Part shown: positions 44,764 through 53,643 of the stretch, in pieces
How the letters are laid out: every line of letters begins with the position of its first letter
How positions within the stretch are numbered: the stretch's first letter is position 1
Assembly (NCBI GenBank): GCA_963666895.2
Contig: CAXXNS010000004.1
Coordinates: 1-64,000 of the forward strand
DNA length: 64,000 nucleotides
Direction of reading: 5' to 3'
Source: G963666895 sp963666895
Lineage (GTDB): Bacteria > Desulfobacterota > Desulfovibrionia > Desulfovibrionales > Desulfovibrionaceae
Notes under the pieces: model-generated
Seen by the model: only the letters and a program-made list of their open reading frames with translations
The model's database searches: none
Told to the model about the DNA's origin: nothing
Program-made: the position numbers and the translations under genes

Positions 44764-46026
44764 ATGGTCCGCGTCATCCCGCCCCCACCCCGCCGCCCGG
44801 ACCGGCCCAAGGTTGAGAAGCCGGACAAGCGGGACGAGGCCGGACCGCCGTCGCGGCCCATCCTGCTCTACGTCCATTTCCCGTTCTGCCGCTCCAAGTG
44901 CATCCACTGCGGGTTCCACTCCCAGGCCTACAACCAGGTCACCCTGGCTTGGTACCTCAAATTGCTGTTGGAAGAGATCCGCCTGTGGGGTGAGCGGCTC
45001 AAGCGACCCCGGGTCAGGACCCTGTACTTCGGCGGAGGCACGCCCAGCCTGCTGACACCGGGCCAGCTGCGCCAAATCCTGGACGCCCTGCGCACCCACT
45101 TCCGCCTGGAACCGGGCCTGGAAACCACCCTGGAGGTCAACCCGGACTCCGGCCTGGACATCAGCTGGTACCGGGCCCTGCTGACCATGGGCGTCAACCG
45201 GCTGTCCATCGGCCTGCAGAGCCTGAACGACGAACACCTGGCCTTCCTGGGGCGGCCGCACAACGCCCGACAGGGCGTGGAGGCTTTTGCCCTGGCCCGG
45301 CGGGCCGGGTTCGCCAACCTCAGCCTGGACCTCATCTGGGGTCTGCCCGGCCAGCGGGTCAAGGCCTGGCTCAAGCAGCTGGAACAGGTGGTGGACATGG
45401 GCCCGGAACACGTGTCCTGCTACGGCCTGACCATCGAGCCCGGCACGCCCCTGGAACAGATGGTGGCCCAGGGACAGGTGAACCTGCCCCACGAACAGGA
45501 GCAGGCCAAGATGTTCGTTTACGGGGCCGACCATTTGGAGTCCGTGGGCCTGCTCCAGTACGAGATTTCCAACTTCGCGCGCATGGGCTTCGCCAGCCAG
45601 CACAACCTGGGCTACTGGGACGGGGCCGACTACCTGGGCCTGGGGCCGTCGGCCGTGTCCACCCTGGGCAACCGCCGCTTCGCCAACCCGAAATTCATGG
45701 ACGAGCACGACGCGGCCGTGCGGGCCGGGTACGTGGGCGAGGAGTACGAGCGCCTGGACCCGGCCACCCGGCTCAGGGAGATGGTCATGCTCCAGCTGCG
45801 GACCACCCGGGGCCTGGACCTGAAACGCCACGCCGAGCTGGCCGGATTCAGGATAACCGATAAGTTTCCGGACCTGCTCAAGGCCTTGCGGGCCAACGAT
45901 CTCATCCGCATCAACCGCGGGCGGCTGTCCCTGACCAAGCCGGGCATGGCCGTGTCCAACGTGATCATCGAGCGGCTGGCCCTGGCCGACCAGGACGGGG
46001 TTGCCTCGGGGCCCCTCCCCGGGTAG
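44764..46026 (+). CDS. hemW: HemW-like coproporphyrinogen-type radical SAM heme chaperone
   Basis: 420 residues. LYVHFPFCRSKCIHCGFHSQ (Cys42, 46, 49) is the radical SAM motif of the HemW/HemN family. RTLYFGGGTPSLL, EVNPDSGL, NRLSIGLQSLNDEHLAFLGR and LSLDLIWGLPGQR follow. HemW delivers heme to respiratory enzymes; true HemN activity is less likely because the fourth N-terminal cysteine of HemN is missing. A Pro/Arg-rich N-terminus of about 30 residues precedes the core. GGGGAGAG lies before the ATG. Confidence 0.87.
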   Translation: MVRVIPPPPRRPDRPKVEKPDKRDEAGPPSRPILLYVHFPFCRSKCIHCGFHSQAYNQVTLAWYLKLLLEEIRLWGERLKRPRVRTLYFGGGTPSLLTPGQLRQILDALRTHFRLEPGLETTLEVNPDSGLDISWYRALLTMGVNRLSIGLQSLNDEHLAFLGRPHNARQGVEAFALARRAGFANLSLDLIWGLPGQRVKAWLKQLEQVVDMGPEHVSCYGLTIEPGTPLEQMVAQGQVNLPHEQEQAKMFVYGADHLESVGLLQYEISNFARMGFASQHNLGYWDGADYLGLGPSAVSTLGNRRFANPKFMDEHDAAVRAGYVGEEYERLDPATRLREMVMLQLRTTRGLDLKRHAELAGFRITDKFPDLLKALRANDLIRINRGRLSLTKPGMAVSNVIIERLALADQDGVASGPLPG

Positions 46027-46037
46027 TCTGCCTGCCC

Positions 46038-47018
46038 ATGAGCACCATCCTGATCACCGGCGGGGCCGGGTACATCGGCTCCCACGTCAACAAGCACCTG
46101 GCGGAACTGGGCCGCGACACCGTGGTCTACGACAACCTTTCAGCCGGACACCGGGACTTCTGCCGCTGGGGCGAACTGGTGGAAGGCGACCTGGCCGACA
46201 CCGAAAAGCTGGCCCAAACCATGCGCGAGCGCAAGGTGACCTCGGTCATGCATTTCGCGGCCCACACCGCGGTGGGCGAATCCGTGGCCGACCCGCTCAA
46301 GTACTACGACAACAACCTGGCCGGAACCCTGTCCCTCATGGCGGCCATGCGCGCCGCCGGAGTGGAGCGCATGGTCTTCTCGTCCTCGGCCAGCGTGTAC
46401 GGCGTGCCGAAGACCGAGATCATCGAGGAGGACCACCCCCTGGACCCCATCTCGCCCTACGCGCGGTCCAAGGCCATCATCGAGGCCGTGCTGGGCGACC
46501 TGGACATCGCCCACGGGATCAAGAGCGTCAGCCTGCGCTACTTCAACGCGGCCGGGGCCGACCCGGACCAGGAGGTGGGCGAGCGCCACGACCCCGAGAC
46601 CCACCTCATCCCCCTGGTGCTCATGGCCGCCCTGGGCAGACGCCCGGAGATCGCGGTGTTCGGCGACGACTATCCCACCCCGGACGGCACCTGCGTGCGC
46701 GACTACATCCACGTCACGGACCTGGCCCAGGCCCACGGGCTGGCGCTGAAGCACCTGGAATCCGGCGGCCGAACCCGGTCCTACAACCTGGGCAACGCCA
46801 ACGGAACCTCGGTGCTCGACATCATCGAAACGGCCCGCAGGGTCACCGGCCGGGACATCCCGGTGCGCAAGGCCGGGCGGCGGCCCGGGGACTCCCCGGT
46901 GCTGGTGGGCGGATCCGCGCGCATCAAGGAGGAACTGGGCTGGAAGCCCGAGTTCGAGGACCTGGAGCGCATCGTGGAAACGGCCTGGGCCTGGCACTGT
47001 AAGGATTTGGGGGTCTGA
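46038..47018 (+). CDS. galE: UDP-glucose 4-epimerase
   Basis: 326 residues, SDR extended family. GGAGYIGSH is the NAD-binding loop, SSSASVYG gives the Ser, and SPYARSKAIIE the catalytic Tyr-xxx-Lys; YFNAAGADPDQEVGERHDPE and VFGDDYPTPDGTCVRDYIHV are GalE-specific. Makes UDP-galactose for surface polysaccharide. The OYE gene starts 1 nt after its stop. Confidence 0.93.
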   Translation: MSTILITGGAGYIGSHVNKHLAELGRDTVVYDNLSAGHRDFCRWGELVEGDLADTEKLAQTMRERKVTSVMHFAAHTAVGESVADPLKYYDNNLAGTLSLMAAMRAAGVERMVFSSSASVYGVPKTEIIEEDHPLDPISPYARSKAIIEAVLGDLDIAHGIKSVSLRYFNAAGADPDQEVGERHDPETHLIPLVLMAALGRRPEIAVFGDDYPTPDGTCVRDYIHVTDLAQAHGLALKHLESGGRTRSYNLGNANGTSVLDIIETARRVTGRDIPVRKAGRRPGDSPVLVGGSARIKEELGWKPEFEDLERIVETAWAWHCKDLGV

Positions 47019-47019
47019 C

Positions 47020-48138
47020 ATGTCCATTCTGTTCCAACAGACCGATCTGGCGGGAATGGCCCTGGCCAACCGCTTCGTGCGCTCGGCCACCTGGGAAGGG
47101 CTGGCCGATGAAGATGGCTCGGCCACCCCGGAGCTGGCCCGCTTCCTGGCCGACCTGGCCGACGGTGGCGTGGGCCTGATCATCACCGGCCACGCGTACG
47201 TGGAGCGGGCGGGCCAGGCCGCTCCCAAGCAGATCGGCGCGGACCGCGACGATCTGATCCCCGGCCTGCGCGACCTGACCGACGCGGTGCACAAAAAGGG
47301 CGGGATGGTCTGCCTGCAACTGGCCCACGGCGGGGCCTTCACCCGGGGCGGCGTGGCCCAGGAACAGCCCAAGGGCCCGTCCATCATCATGGACGCCGAG
47401 GGCAAGCCCCTGTGCCGGGCCATGACCCAAGAAGAGATCGCCGCCACGGCCCAGGCATTCGGCCAGGCGGCCGCCCGGGCCAAACGGGCCGGGTTCGACG
47501 CGGTGCAGGTCCATGCGGCCCACGGCTATTTGCTGAGCCAATTCCTGAGCCCGGTGTTCAACAAGCGCGAGGACGACTACGGCGGCGACATCATGGGCCG
47601 GACCCGCTTCCTGAACGAGACCGTGGCCGCAGTGCGCGATGCGGTGGGGCCGGACTATCCCGTGCTGGTGAAGATGAATTCCCAGGACTATGCCGAGCAC
47701 GGACTGACCGTGGACGAGGCCCTGCTGGTGGCCCGGCGGCTGGAGAACCAGGGCGTCAGCGCGGTGGAGTTCTCGGGCGGACTCCTGACCGCCAAGAAGG
47801 ACTCCCCGGTTCGCGTGGGGAATTTCACCGACCCGGACCGCCAGGCCTGGTACAGGGAGGCGGCCGCCCGGTTCAAGCGGGAGCGGGCCATTCCGCTCAT
47901 CCTGGTGGGCGGGGTGCGCAGCCTGGACGTGGCCGAGGAACTGGTGGCCGGGAACGTGTGCGACTACGTGGCCCTGTCCCGGCCCCTGATCCGCGAGCCC
48001 GGGCTCATCAACCGCTGGAAGAGCGGCGACCGAACCCCGTCGACCTGCCTGTCCGACAACCTGTGCTTCCGCACGGCCGCCTCGGGCAACGGCATCGCCT
48101 GCGCGCACGACCAAGAGGACGCGGGCAAGGGCTCCTGA
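47020..48138 (+). CDS. NADH:flavin oxidoreductase, old yellow enzyme family
   Basis: 372 residues. FVRSATWEGLADEDGSATPE, CLQLAHGGAFT, HAAHGYLLSQFLSPVFNKRE, DDYGG and VGGVRSLDVAEELVAGNVCD, with ALSRPLIREPGLINRW, define an FMN TIM barrel of the OYE/YqjM type. A C-terminal cysteine pair (TCLSDNLCFR) might bind a metal or a cluster remnant, as in the 2,4-dienoyl-CoA reductase group. The substrate is unknown. It converges with rnhA. Confidence 0.85.
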   Translation: MSILFQQTDLAGMALANRFVRSATWEGLADEDGSATPELARFLADLADGGVGLIITGHAYVERAGQAAPKQIGADRDDLIPGLRDLTDAVHKKGGMVCLQLAHGGAFTRGGVAQEQPKGPSIIMDAEGKPLCRAMTQEEIAATAQAFGQAAARAKRAGFDAVQVHAAHGYLLSQFLSPVFNKREDDYGGDIMGRTRFLNETVAAVRDAVGPDYPVLVKMNSQDYAEHGLTVDEALLVARRLENQGVSAVEFSGGLLTAKKDSPVRVGNFTDPDRQAWYREAAARFKRERAIPLILVGGVRSLDVAEELVAGNVCDYVALSRPLIREPGLINRWKSGDRTPSTCLSDNLCFRTAASGNGIACAHDQEDAGKGS

Positions 48139-48139
48139 T

Positions 48140-48604
48140 CTAGCCGGAATATTTAAGAGATTCGGCAGCACCCCGGGCAAGATCGTCCACCAGCTCGTTC
48201 TCCGGGTGCCCGGCATGGCCCTTGACCCAGTTCCAGTTCACCTGGTGCCGGGCCATGAGCGCGTCCAGTTCCTGCCACAATTCCTGATTCTTGACCGGCT
48301 TCTTGGCCGCGGTCTTCCAGCCGTTCTTTTTCCACTTGGCCAGCCAGCCGTCGGTGAACGCCTTTTTCACGTATTGGGAGTCCGTGAACAGCTCCACCGC
48401 GCAGGCCCGGGTCAGGGTCTCCAGGGCCCGGATCACGGCGGTCAATTCCATGCGGTTGTTGGTGGTGTTGGGCTCGGCTCCGGAGAGTTCCTTGCGGTGC
48501 TCGCCGTCGGCGTTTTCATAGACCAGGAGCGCGCCCCAGCCGCCCGGGCCGGGGTTGCCCAGGCAGGAGCCGTCCGTGTAGATCGTGACCCGCGTGGCGC
48601 TCAC
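48140..48604 (-). CDS. rnhA: Ribonuclease HI
   Basis: 154 residues. TIYTDGSCLGNPGPGGWGAL (first Asp), NNRMELTAVIRALE (Glu), LFTDSQYVKKAF (Asp) and NWNWVKGHAGHPENELVDDL (His, Asp) make a full catalytic set. The GTG start overlaps the stop of the upstream gene (GTGA). It cuts RNA in RNA-DNA hybrids. Confidence 0.95.
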   Translation of the reverse strand: MSATRVTIYTDGSCLGNPGPGGWGALLVYENADGEHRKELSGAEPNTTNNRMELTAVIRALETLTRACAVELFTDSQYVKKAFTDGWLAKWKKNGWKTAAKKPVKNQELWQELDALMARHQVNWNWVKGHAGHPENELVDDLARGAAESLKYSG

Positions 48605-49458
48605 CAGGTCCGCTCCTTGCCGTCCAGTTCAGTCCAGATGCGGTCCAGGGCGGTTTGCAGCCCGCCGAACCATTCCCCACTCTCCAGGGCCGTGCCCAGA
48701 ATGGCGGCCAATTCCGGCTCCACGTCCGGGCCCAGGGCCTTTTCCAGCATGGGCGGCAATCGCAGGACCACGCTGCCGTCCTCGGGCCACAGCCCGATGT
48801 ACAGGGTGACCGGGTCCAGCCCCTCGGGCAGGTCCGGATCCGGGGCCAGCCGGACAAGAAGTTGCTGGCCGTAGGTGTCGGCCAGGTCCGCGCCGAAGCG
48901 GTCCAGGGCCAGGACCTGGTCCTGGTCCAGCAGGCCGGTGTCGTCCATCACGTGCTTCGAGGCCACGGGCGCGTCCCCGGCCAGGTGCTCCCAGAGCATG
49001 ACCAGGCCGGTCTTGAGGCCCCGCTGCCAGTGGTCCCAATTGCCCTTGAAGTGTTCCCGAACCAGGTAATCGGCCAGGGCCTGGTCCTCGGGCCGGTCCA
49101 GGTCCGCGGGCAGATGGAGGGCCACCTCCTGGCGGGCCGGGGAGACGGCCAGGTACAGGTCCTCGTCGTCCAGGCCCTTGGGAATCACGGCCTCGCCCAG
49201 GCGCACGTGCACGTAGGCGGTGCGGCCCATTTCCTTGTCCAGGGCCTCGACGAACTCGCGGGCGAACTCCCTGCCGGACTCGTCCATCTGGCCGGTCTCG
49301 TCCCAGAAGGATTTTTCCAGGTTGAGCCGGGCCACCACGCGCTGGTTGTTGAGCCAGAAGGCCCAGATGACCAGGATGATGACGCCCACCATGGCCAGGG
49401 AGCGCACCACGCGCTCCATCGGGGTCGCGCCCCGGACAGCCAGGAATCGAAACAGCAT
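48601..49458 (-). CDS. Membrane-anchored protein of unknown function
   Basis: 285 residues. A single N-terminal helix (VRSLAMVGVIILVIWAFWL, about 18-36) anchors a soluble domain facing the periplasm or cytoplasm. The domain alternates strands and helices (YVHVRLGEAVIPKGLDDEDL, QLLVRLAPDPDLPEG, TLYIGLWPEDGSVVLRLPPM) in a way loosely like TPM-domain proteins, but no catalytic motif is clear. SD GGAGACTGA stands before the ATG. It is coupled to rnhA. Confidence 0.65.
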   Translation of the reverse strand: MLFRFLAVRGATPMERVVRSLAMVGVIILVIWAFWLNNQRVVARLNLEKSFWDETGQMDESGREFAREFVEALDKEMGRTAYVHVRLGEAVIPKGLDDEDLYLAVSPARQEVALHLPADLDRPEDQALADYLVREHFKGNWDHWQRGLKTGLVMLWEHLAGDAPVASKHVMDDTGLLDQDQVLALDRFGADLADTYGQQLLVRLAPDPDLPEGLDPVTLYIGLWPEDGSVVLRLPPMLEKALGPDVEPELAAILGTALESGEWFGGLQTALDRIWTELDGKERTW

Positions 49459-49537
49459 TCAGTCTCCGTGTACGTTCGCGCCACGCTAGCAGAAAACCCT
49501 TGAACCGGAAACAGGTCCCAAAAAATCCTCTCCAAAC

Positions 49538-49659
49538 AGGCCGTTCATAAACCGTGAGGGCAAGGCGCAAGAAAAGTTCAAGGCCGACGCGTATTCAACA
49601 TACGCGAGGATTTGAATTTTTCGCAGCAACGAAGCCATCGCGGGAATAGGGGCGGTCTG
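49538..49659 (-). repeat. Dispersed hairpin repeat, copy C (3' of ABC permease)
   Basis: Begins directly after the permease stop (49660-49662). Flanks GGCAAGGCGCAAG (49559-49571) and CGCAGCAACGAAGCCATCGC. An AT-rich stem pairs AAAAGTTCAA (49572-49581) with TTTGAATTTTT (49611-49621) imperfectly; the inner hairpin GCGTAT/ATACGC (49589-49605) is the same as in copy B. The stem itself differs from A and B. Confidence 0.8.
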
Positions 49660-50919
49660 TCAGCCGTCTCCGCCGCGTAAGGCCTGGATCGGGTCCATGA
49701 GCGCGGCCTGCCGGGCGGGCTTGAGCCCGAAGAGCAGGCCCACGCCCAGGGCCGAGGCCAGGGAGATGAAGAACACGTTCCAGGAGAAGCTGATGGTCAG
49801 GATGCCCAGCCGGGTGAGCAGCTGGCCAAGGCCCAGCCCCAGGGCCAGGCCCAGCAGCCCGCCGACCAGGGTCAGCAGGCAGGCCTCCATGAGGAACTGG
49901 ATGAGCACGGCCGAGTTGCGCGCGCCCAGGGCCTTGCGGAGCCCGATCTCGTAGCTGCGCTCGGACACGGAGATGGAGAAGAGGTTGGCCAGCACGAACC
50001 CGCCCACCAGCACGGCGATGGTGGCCGTGATGCTCAGGAAGACCACCAGCCCGCCCTTGAACATGGCCATGAACTCCAGGATCTCGTCGGCCGTGAAGAT
50101 GGTGAAGTCGTCGTCCTCGCCCTCGGACAGGCCGTGCAGATGGCGCAGGAAGGCGCGCAGGTTCTCCACGTGGGCGGCCATGTGCTCGGGCTCCAGGAAC
50201 TTGACCCGGATGGCCCGGAAATACTTGCGGTCCAGGTTGAAGCGCTGGGTCAGGGTGGTCAGGGGCACGATGATGCGGTTGTCGATGTCCCCGCCGCCCC
50301 CGCCGCCGGTGAAGCCCCGGTAGCTGAGCTGGCCCACCACCCGGAAGGGGATGGAATTCAAGTAGATGACCTTGTCCTGGGAGGGCTCCTTGCCGAACAG
50401 CTCCTGGGCGGGTTTGTAGCCCATGATGCAGATGCGCGCGCCGCGCTCCACGTCCTGGACCGTGATGTCCCTGCCCTCGGCCAGGGGCCAGTTCCAGGAG
50501 GAGGCGTAGTCCTCCGAAGCCCCGACCACCAGGGTGCCGGTGGCGCTGCGGCCCTGGTAGCGCACGTCCACCGAGCCCTTGGCCCGCATGGGCACCACCA
50601 GGTAGGCCCCGGGCAGGGACTGGCGCAAGCGGTGCACGTCCTCCCAGGACAGGGTCAGGGTACGCATGCCCACGGCCCGCTTCTCGATGTTGCCGCCGAT
50701 GACGAATGCCGCGTCCGGGCCGAACATGTCCACCATCTGGTGGGCCATCTTGTTGGCCCCCTCCACCGAGGTGACGATAAGGGTCAGGGAGGCGATGCCG
50801 AAGCCCACGCCCACGGCCACGAAGATGCTGCGCAGCTTGTAGGCCCAGACCGCCCGCCCGGCCATGGCCAGCAAACGGCCCAGCATGAGGATTCGGTTCG
50901 TCAGGGAGATGGAGCGCAT
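49660..50919 (-). CDS. MacB-type ABC transporter permease
   Basis: About 419 residues. An N-terminal helix (LRSIFVAVGVGFGIASLTLI) is followed by a large MacB-PCD periplasmic domain and three C-terminal helices of the FtsX fold (VFLSITATIAVLVGGFVLAN, LGLALGLGLGQLL, VFFISLASALGVGLLFGLKP). It partners the ATPase at 51342 and the adaptor at 52048. ATG at 50919 preferred; a TTG at 50937 is possible. Confidence 0.88.
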   Translation of the reverse strand: MRSISLTNRILMLGRLLAMAGRAVWAYKLRSIFVAVGVGFGIASLTLIVTSVEGANKMAHQMVDMFGPDAAFVIGGNIEKRAVGMRTLTLSWEDVHRLRQSLPGAYLVVPMRAKGSVDVRYQGRSATGTLVVGASEDYASSWNWPLAEGRDITVQDVERGARICIMGYKPAQELFGKEPSQDKVIYLNSIPFRVVGQLSYRGFTGGGGGGDIDNRIIVPLTTLTQRFNLDRKYFRAIRVKFLEPEHMAAHVENLRAFLRHLHGLSEGEDDDFTIFTADEILEFMAMFKGGLVVFLSITATIAVLVGGFVLANLFSISVSERSYEIGLRKALGARNSAVLIQFLMEACLLTLVGGLLGLALGLGLGQLLTRLGILTISFSWNVFFISLASALGVGLLFGLKPARQAALMDPIQALRGGDG

Positions 50920-50952
50920 ATCGGTCTCATAGGCCAAGGATTCCTCTCAAAC

Positions 50953-50979
50953 TTGACGACCGCCCGGCCCGGATATACC
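50953..50979 (+). promoter_or_regulatory. Weak promoter candidate for the 51007 gene
   Basis: TTGACG (50953-50958) with TATACC (50974-50979) 15 bp away, or TACCAA 17 bp away. An AGGGAG SD and the ATG at 51007 follow. Spacing or the -10 is imperfect in either reading. Confidence 0.3.
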
Positions 50980-51006
50980 AAGGATACGCAACCAGGGAGC
51001 GACCGC

Positions 51007-51345
51007 ATGGACGACAAGACCGGCTCCGGGCAGCCACCGGCCCTGCTCATCAACGAAATCCAGCTGGTGCTGGCGGAAAAGCGCACCTCCATGTCCACCC
51101 TGCGCACGGGCATCGCGGTCATGGCCCTGCCCCTTTCCATCCTGGGCCTGCTCATCGCCACCTCGAAATACTACTCCGTGGCGAGCGTGCTCCAGCTGCT
51201 CATCCCGCTGGCCGTCATCACCCTGGGCATGCTGGTCCTGGGCATCTACCTCATCACCCGGGCCGTGCACCACATCCACGGCCAGGACCGGCTCATCAAA
51301 CAGCTCAAGAGGAAGAACACCGCCCTGGCCCAATTCATGGACTAG
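51007..51345 (+). CDS. Small membrane protein (DUF202-like) on the opposite strand inside the ABC exporter cluster
   Basis: 112 residues with two helices (TGIAVMALPLSILGLLIAT, LIPLAVITLGMLVLGIYLIT) and the motif VLAEKRTSMSTLRTGIAV, resembling DUF202/YidH-type proteins. It lies antisense between the ATPase and permease genes; its stop overlaps the ATPase stop (CTAG). SD AGGGAG upstream. Confidence 0.7.
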   Translation: MDDKTGSGQPPALLINEIQLVLAEKRTSMSTLRTGIAVMALPLSILGLLIATSKYYSVASVLQLLIPLAVITLGMLVLGIYLITRAVHHIHGQDRLIKQLKRKNTALAQFMD

Positions 51346-52046
51346 TCCTGGTCCACGATCCTTCCGTCGGCCAGGTGGATGACCTTGTGCGCCCGGACCG
51401 CGATCTGCTCGTCGTGGGTGACCAGGATGACGCTGGTGCCCGCTTCGTTGACCTCGGTGAACAATTCCATGATCTCCCCGCTGGTCTTGGTGTCCAACTG
51501 GCCCGTGGGCTCGTCGGCCAGGATCACGTCCGGCTTGTTGAGCAGGGCCCGGGCCATGGCCACGCGCTGCTGCTGCCCGCCCGAAAGCCGGGCCGGGGGA
51601 AAGGACACCCGGTCGCCCAGGCCCACCCGCTCCAGAAGCTCCACGGCCCGGGTCCGCAACGCGGACTGGGGCTGGTCCGAGTACATGCCCGGCAGCATGA
51701 CGTTCTCCAGGGCCGTGGCGTAGGGGATCAGGTGGAAGCTCTGGAACACGAAGCCCAGGCTTTGGTTGCGCAGGTCCGAGCGGGCGTCGTCGTCCAGGGA
51801 CTCCACGTCCCGACCGTTGAACTGGTATTCCCCGGACGTGGCCCGGTCCAGCAGGCCGATGACGTTGAGCAGGGTGGACTTGCCCGAGCCCGAGGTGCCC
51901 TGCAGGGCCACGAACTCGCCCCGGGCCACCTCCAGGCTGACGCCCTTGAGCACTTCCACGCCCATGGGCCGGCCGTCCTCGCCCGGTCCCAGGTGGTAGG
52001 TCTTGTGGACCGCGGTCAACTGGATCAGGGGATTCCCCGAAGTCAC
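51342..52046 (-). CDS. ABC transporter ATP-binding protein (MacB/LolD type)
   Basis: 234 residues. Walker A GTSGSGKSTLLN, Q-loop FVFQSFHLIPYA, signature LSGGQQQRVAMARALL, Walker B VILADEPTGQLD and switch VTHD are all intact. It powers the permease at 49660. GTG start at 52046 with GGGAGG upstream, one base after the adaptor stop. Confidence 0.93.
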   Translation of the reverse strand: MTSGNPLIQLTAVHKTYHLGPGEDGRPMGVEVLKGVSLEVARGEFVALQGTSGSGKSTLLNVIGLLDRATSGEYQFNGRDVESLDDDARSDLRNQSLGFVFQSFHLIPYATALENVMLPGMYSDQPQSALRTRAVELLERVGLGDRVSFPPARLSGGQQQRVAMARALLNKPDVILADEPTGQLDTKTSGEIMELFTEVNEAGTSVILVTHDEQIAVRAHKVIHLADGRIVDQD

Positions 52047-52047
52047 G

Positions 52048-53133
52048 CTATTTGCCTCCCGGCCGCAACATCCCGCCGGGGATGACCAACTGGGTGGCCA
52101 CCTCGTCCCCCTCGTCCAGGCCGGACAGAATCTGGGTCCGGTCCAGGCCGGACAGGCCCAGCTCCACGTCGGCCTCCACGGCCTTGCCGTCGGGCCCGCG
52201 CGTGAACACCACCTGCCGGTCCTCCACCCACTTGAGGGCCGCGTTGGGGATGGACAGCACGTCCTGGAGCTCCTGGACCACGATTCTACACTGGGTGGTC
52301 ATCTCCGGCCTGAGCAGGGCGGCGTGCTCCGGATCGATGCGCACCAGGGCGCGGTAGTACACGATGTTGTCCCGAATCTCGGGCTCGGGGTAGATCTCGT
52401 CCACCTTTCCTTCGAACACCTTGCCCGGGTAGGCGTCCACCCAGTACTCCACGGGCTGGCCGATCTCGCTCTGGCCCACGTCGGTCTCGTCCACGTAGAT
52501 CCACAGCTCCAGCTTTTCCGGGGCCAGCACGGTGATCAGGTTGGAGACCTGGAGGCCCGAGACCACGGTCTCGCCCTCGTTGGCCGCCACCTGGGAGACC
52601 ACGCCGTTGATGGGGGAGTAAATCTTGTAGTAGGAGAGCTGGACCTCCAGGGTGTCCAGGGAGGCCCTGGCCGCCTGGGCCTCGGCCCGGGTGACCCGAT
52701 CGTCCTCCACGGCCTGGTCCAGGTTGGACTGGGTCTCCAACTCCTTGGCCACCAGCTCCTGCTTGCGCTTGAGCTCCTTGCCCGCGCGCTCGGCCTTGGC
52801 CTGGGCCAGCCGATAGCGGGCCTGGGCCTCCACGATGCGGGCCTCCAATTCGCGGGCGTCGATCTCGGCCACCAGCTGCCCGGCGGCCACCCGCTCGCCC
52901 ACCTTGACCGGCACGTTGACCAGCACGCCCGTGGCCCGGGCGCCGATCTTGACCTGGGCGCCCACCTGGGCCTTGATGATGCCCGTGGCCTCCAGGACCT
53001 GCCGCACCGGGCCGCGCTCCACCTTCTGGGTGGCCACGATGGTGATCTCTTCCGGCCCGGACCCGGACAGGGCCCACCAGGCCCCGGCCCCGACCAGAAG
53101 CAACACCACGAGAATAATAATCTTTTTTTTCAC
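52048..53133 (-). CDS. Periplasmic adaptor (membrane fusion) subunit, MacA/HlyD type
   Basis: 361 residues. An N-terminal helix (KKKIIILVVLLLVGAGAWWA), a lipoyl half-motif (EATGIIKAQVGAQVKIGARA), a long coiled-coil hairpin (near 95-175), the second lipoyl half (KIYSPINGVVSQVAANEGET) and beta-barrel parts are the RND/MacA adaptor layout. It bridges the permease to an outer-membrane channel not encoded here. GTG start overlaps the upstream stop (GTGA). Confidence 0.9.
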   Translation of the reverse strand: MKKKIIILVVLLLVGAGAWWALSGSGPEEITIVATQKVERGPVRQVLEATGIIKAQVGAQVKIGARATGVLVNVPVKVGERVAAGQLVAEIDARELEARIVEAQARYRLAQAKAERAGKELKRKQELVAKELETQSNLDQAVEDDRVTRAEAQAARASLDTLEVQLSYYKIYSPINGVVSQVAANEGETVVSGLQVSNLITVLAPEKLELWIYVDETDVGQSEIGQPVEYWVDAYPGKVFEGKVDEIYPEPEIRDNIVYYRALVRIDPEHAALLRPEMTTQCRIVVQELQDVLSIPNAALKWVEDRQVVFTRGPDGKAVEADVELGLSGLDRTQILSGLDEGDEVATQLVIPGGMLRPGGK

Positions 53134-53642
53134 GTTGATTCCGTGTTGCCTGTGGTTTGGTCCGCGTCCCCCCCGGCGGAAACGGATTGTCTGGCCCGGT
53201 CGAGAACCGTCTCGAACGGTTCGCCCGGGGGCCTGCGCCGCTTCAGCAGGCTGCGCAGGGACGGCGGCCGGACCTTGTAACCGCAATACGGGGAGAGCTC
53301 GCCCCCGGCCGTGTAAAAGGTCTCGTTGGGGTGCTCCCGGCACAGGTCCATGCGGTTCTCATGATCCTTGCAGAGTCCCTCATCGGTAAGCCAGGTGCAC
53401 CGGAAAATCAACAACCCCCTGGCGTCACGGCCCGTGATCTCCAGGCGTTCGTAGTCCGGCTCCTCCTCCAGAAAACTCTTGAACTCGCGCCTGCTGGTCA
53501 GCCAGCGGCCGTCCACGTACAGGACCAGCTCCTCGCAGCACCGCCCGCACATCCGGCAGCGTCCCTCGATGCGCGCCGGCCCCAGAAGCAGGACCAGGAG
53601 CTTGCGCAGGAAGCGCCGGAGCACGAACTGGTTCAGGAACAC
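53130..53642 (-). CDS. YkgJ-family cysteine-cluster protein (UPF0153)
   Basis: 170 residues. CRMCGRCCEE (from Cys29), CKDHENRMDLCREHP and a later YCGY provide the cysteine set that binds zinc or an FeS cluster in this family. N-terminal FLNQFVLRRFLRKLLVLLLG could be a weak membrane segment. GTG start with GGGAGG, one base after the phosphohexomutase stop, so it belongs to that operon. Confidence 0.8.
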   Translation of the reverse strand: MFLNQFVLRRFLRKLLVLLLGPARIEGRCRMCGRCCEELVLYVDGRWLTSRREFKSFLEEEPDYERLEITGRDARGLLIFRCTWLTDEGLCKDHENRMDLCREHPNETFYTAGGELSPYCGYKVRPPSLRSLLKRRRPPGEPFETVLDRARQSVSAGGDADQTTGNTEST

Positions 53643-53643
53643 G

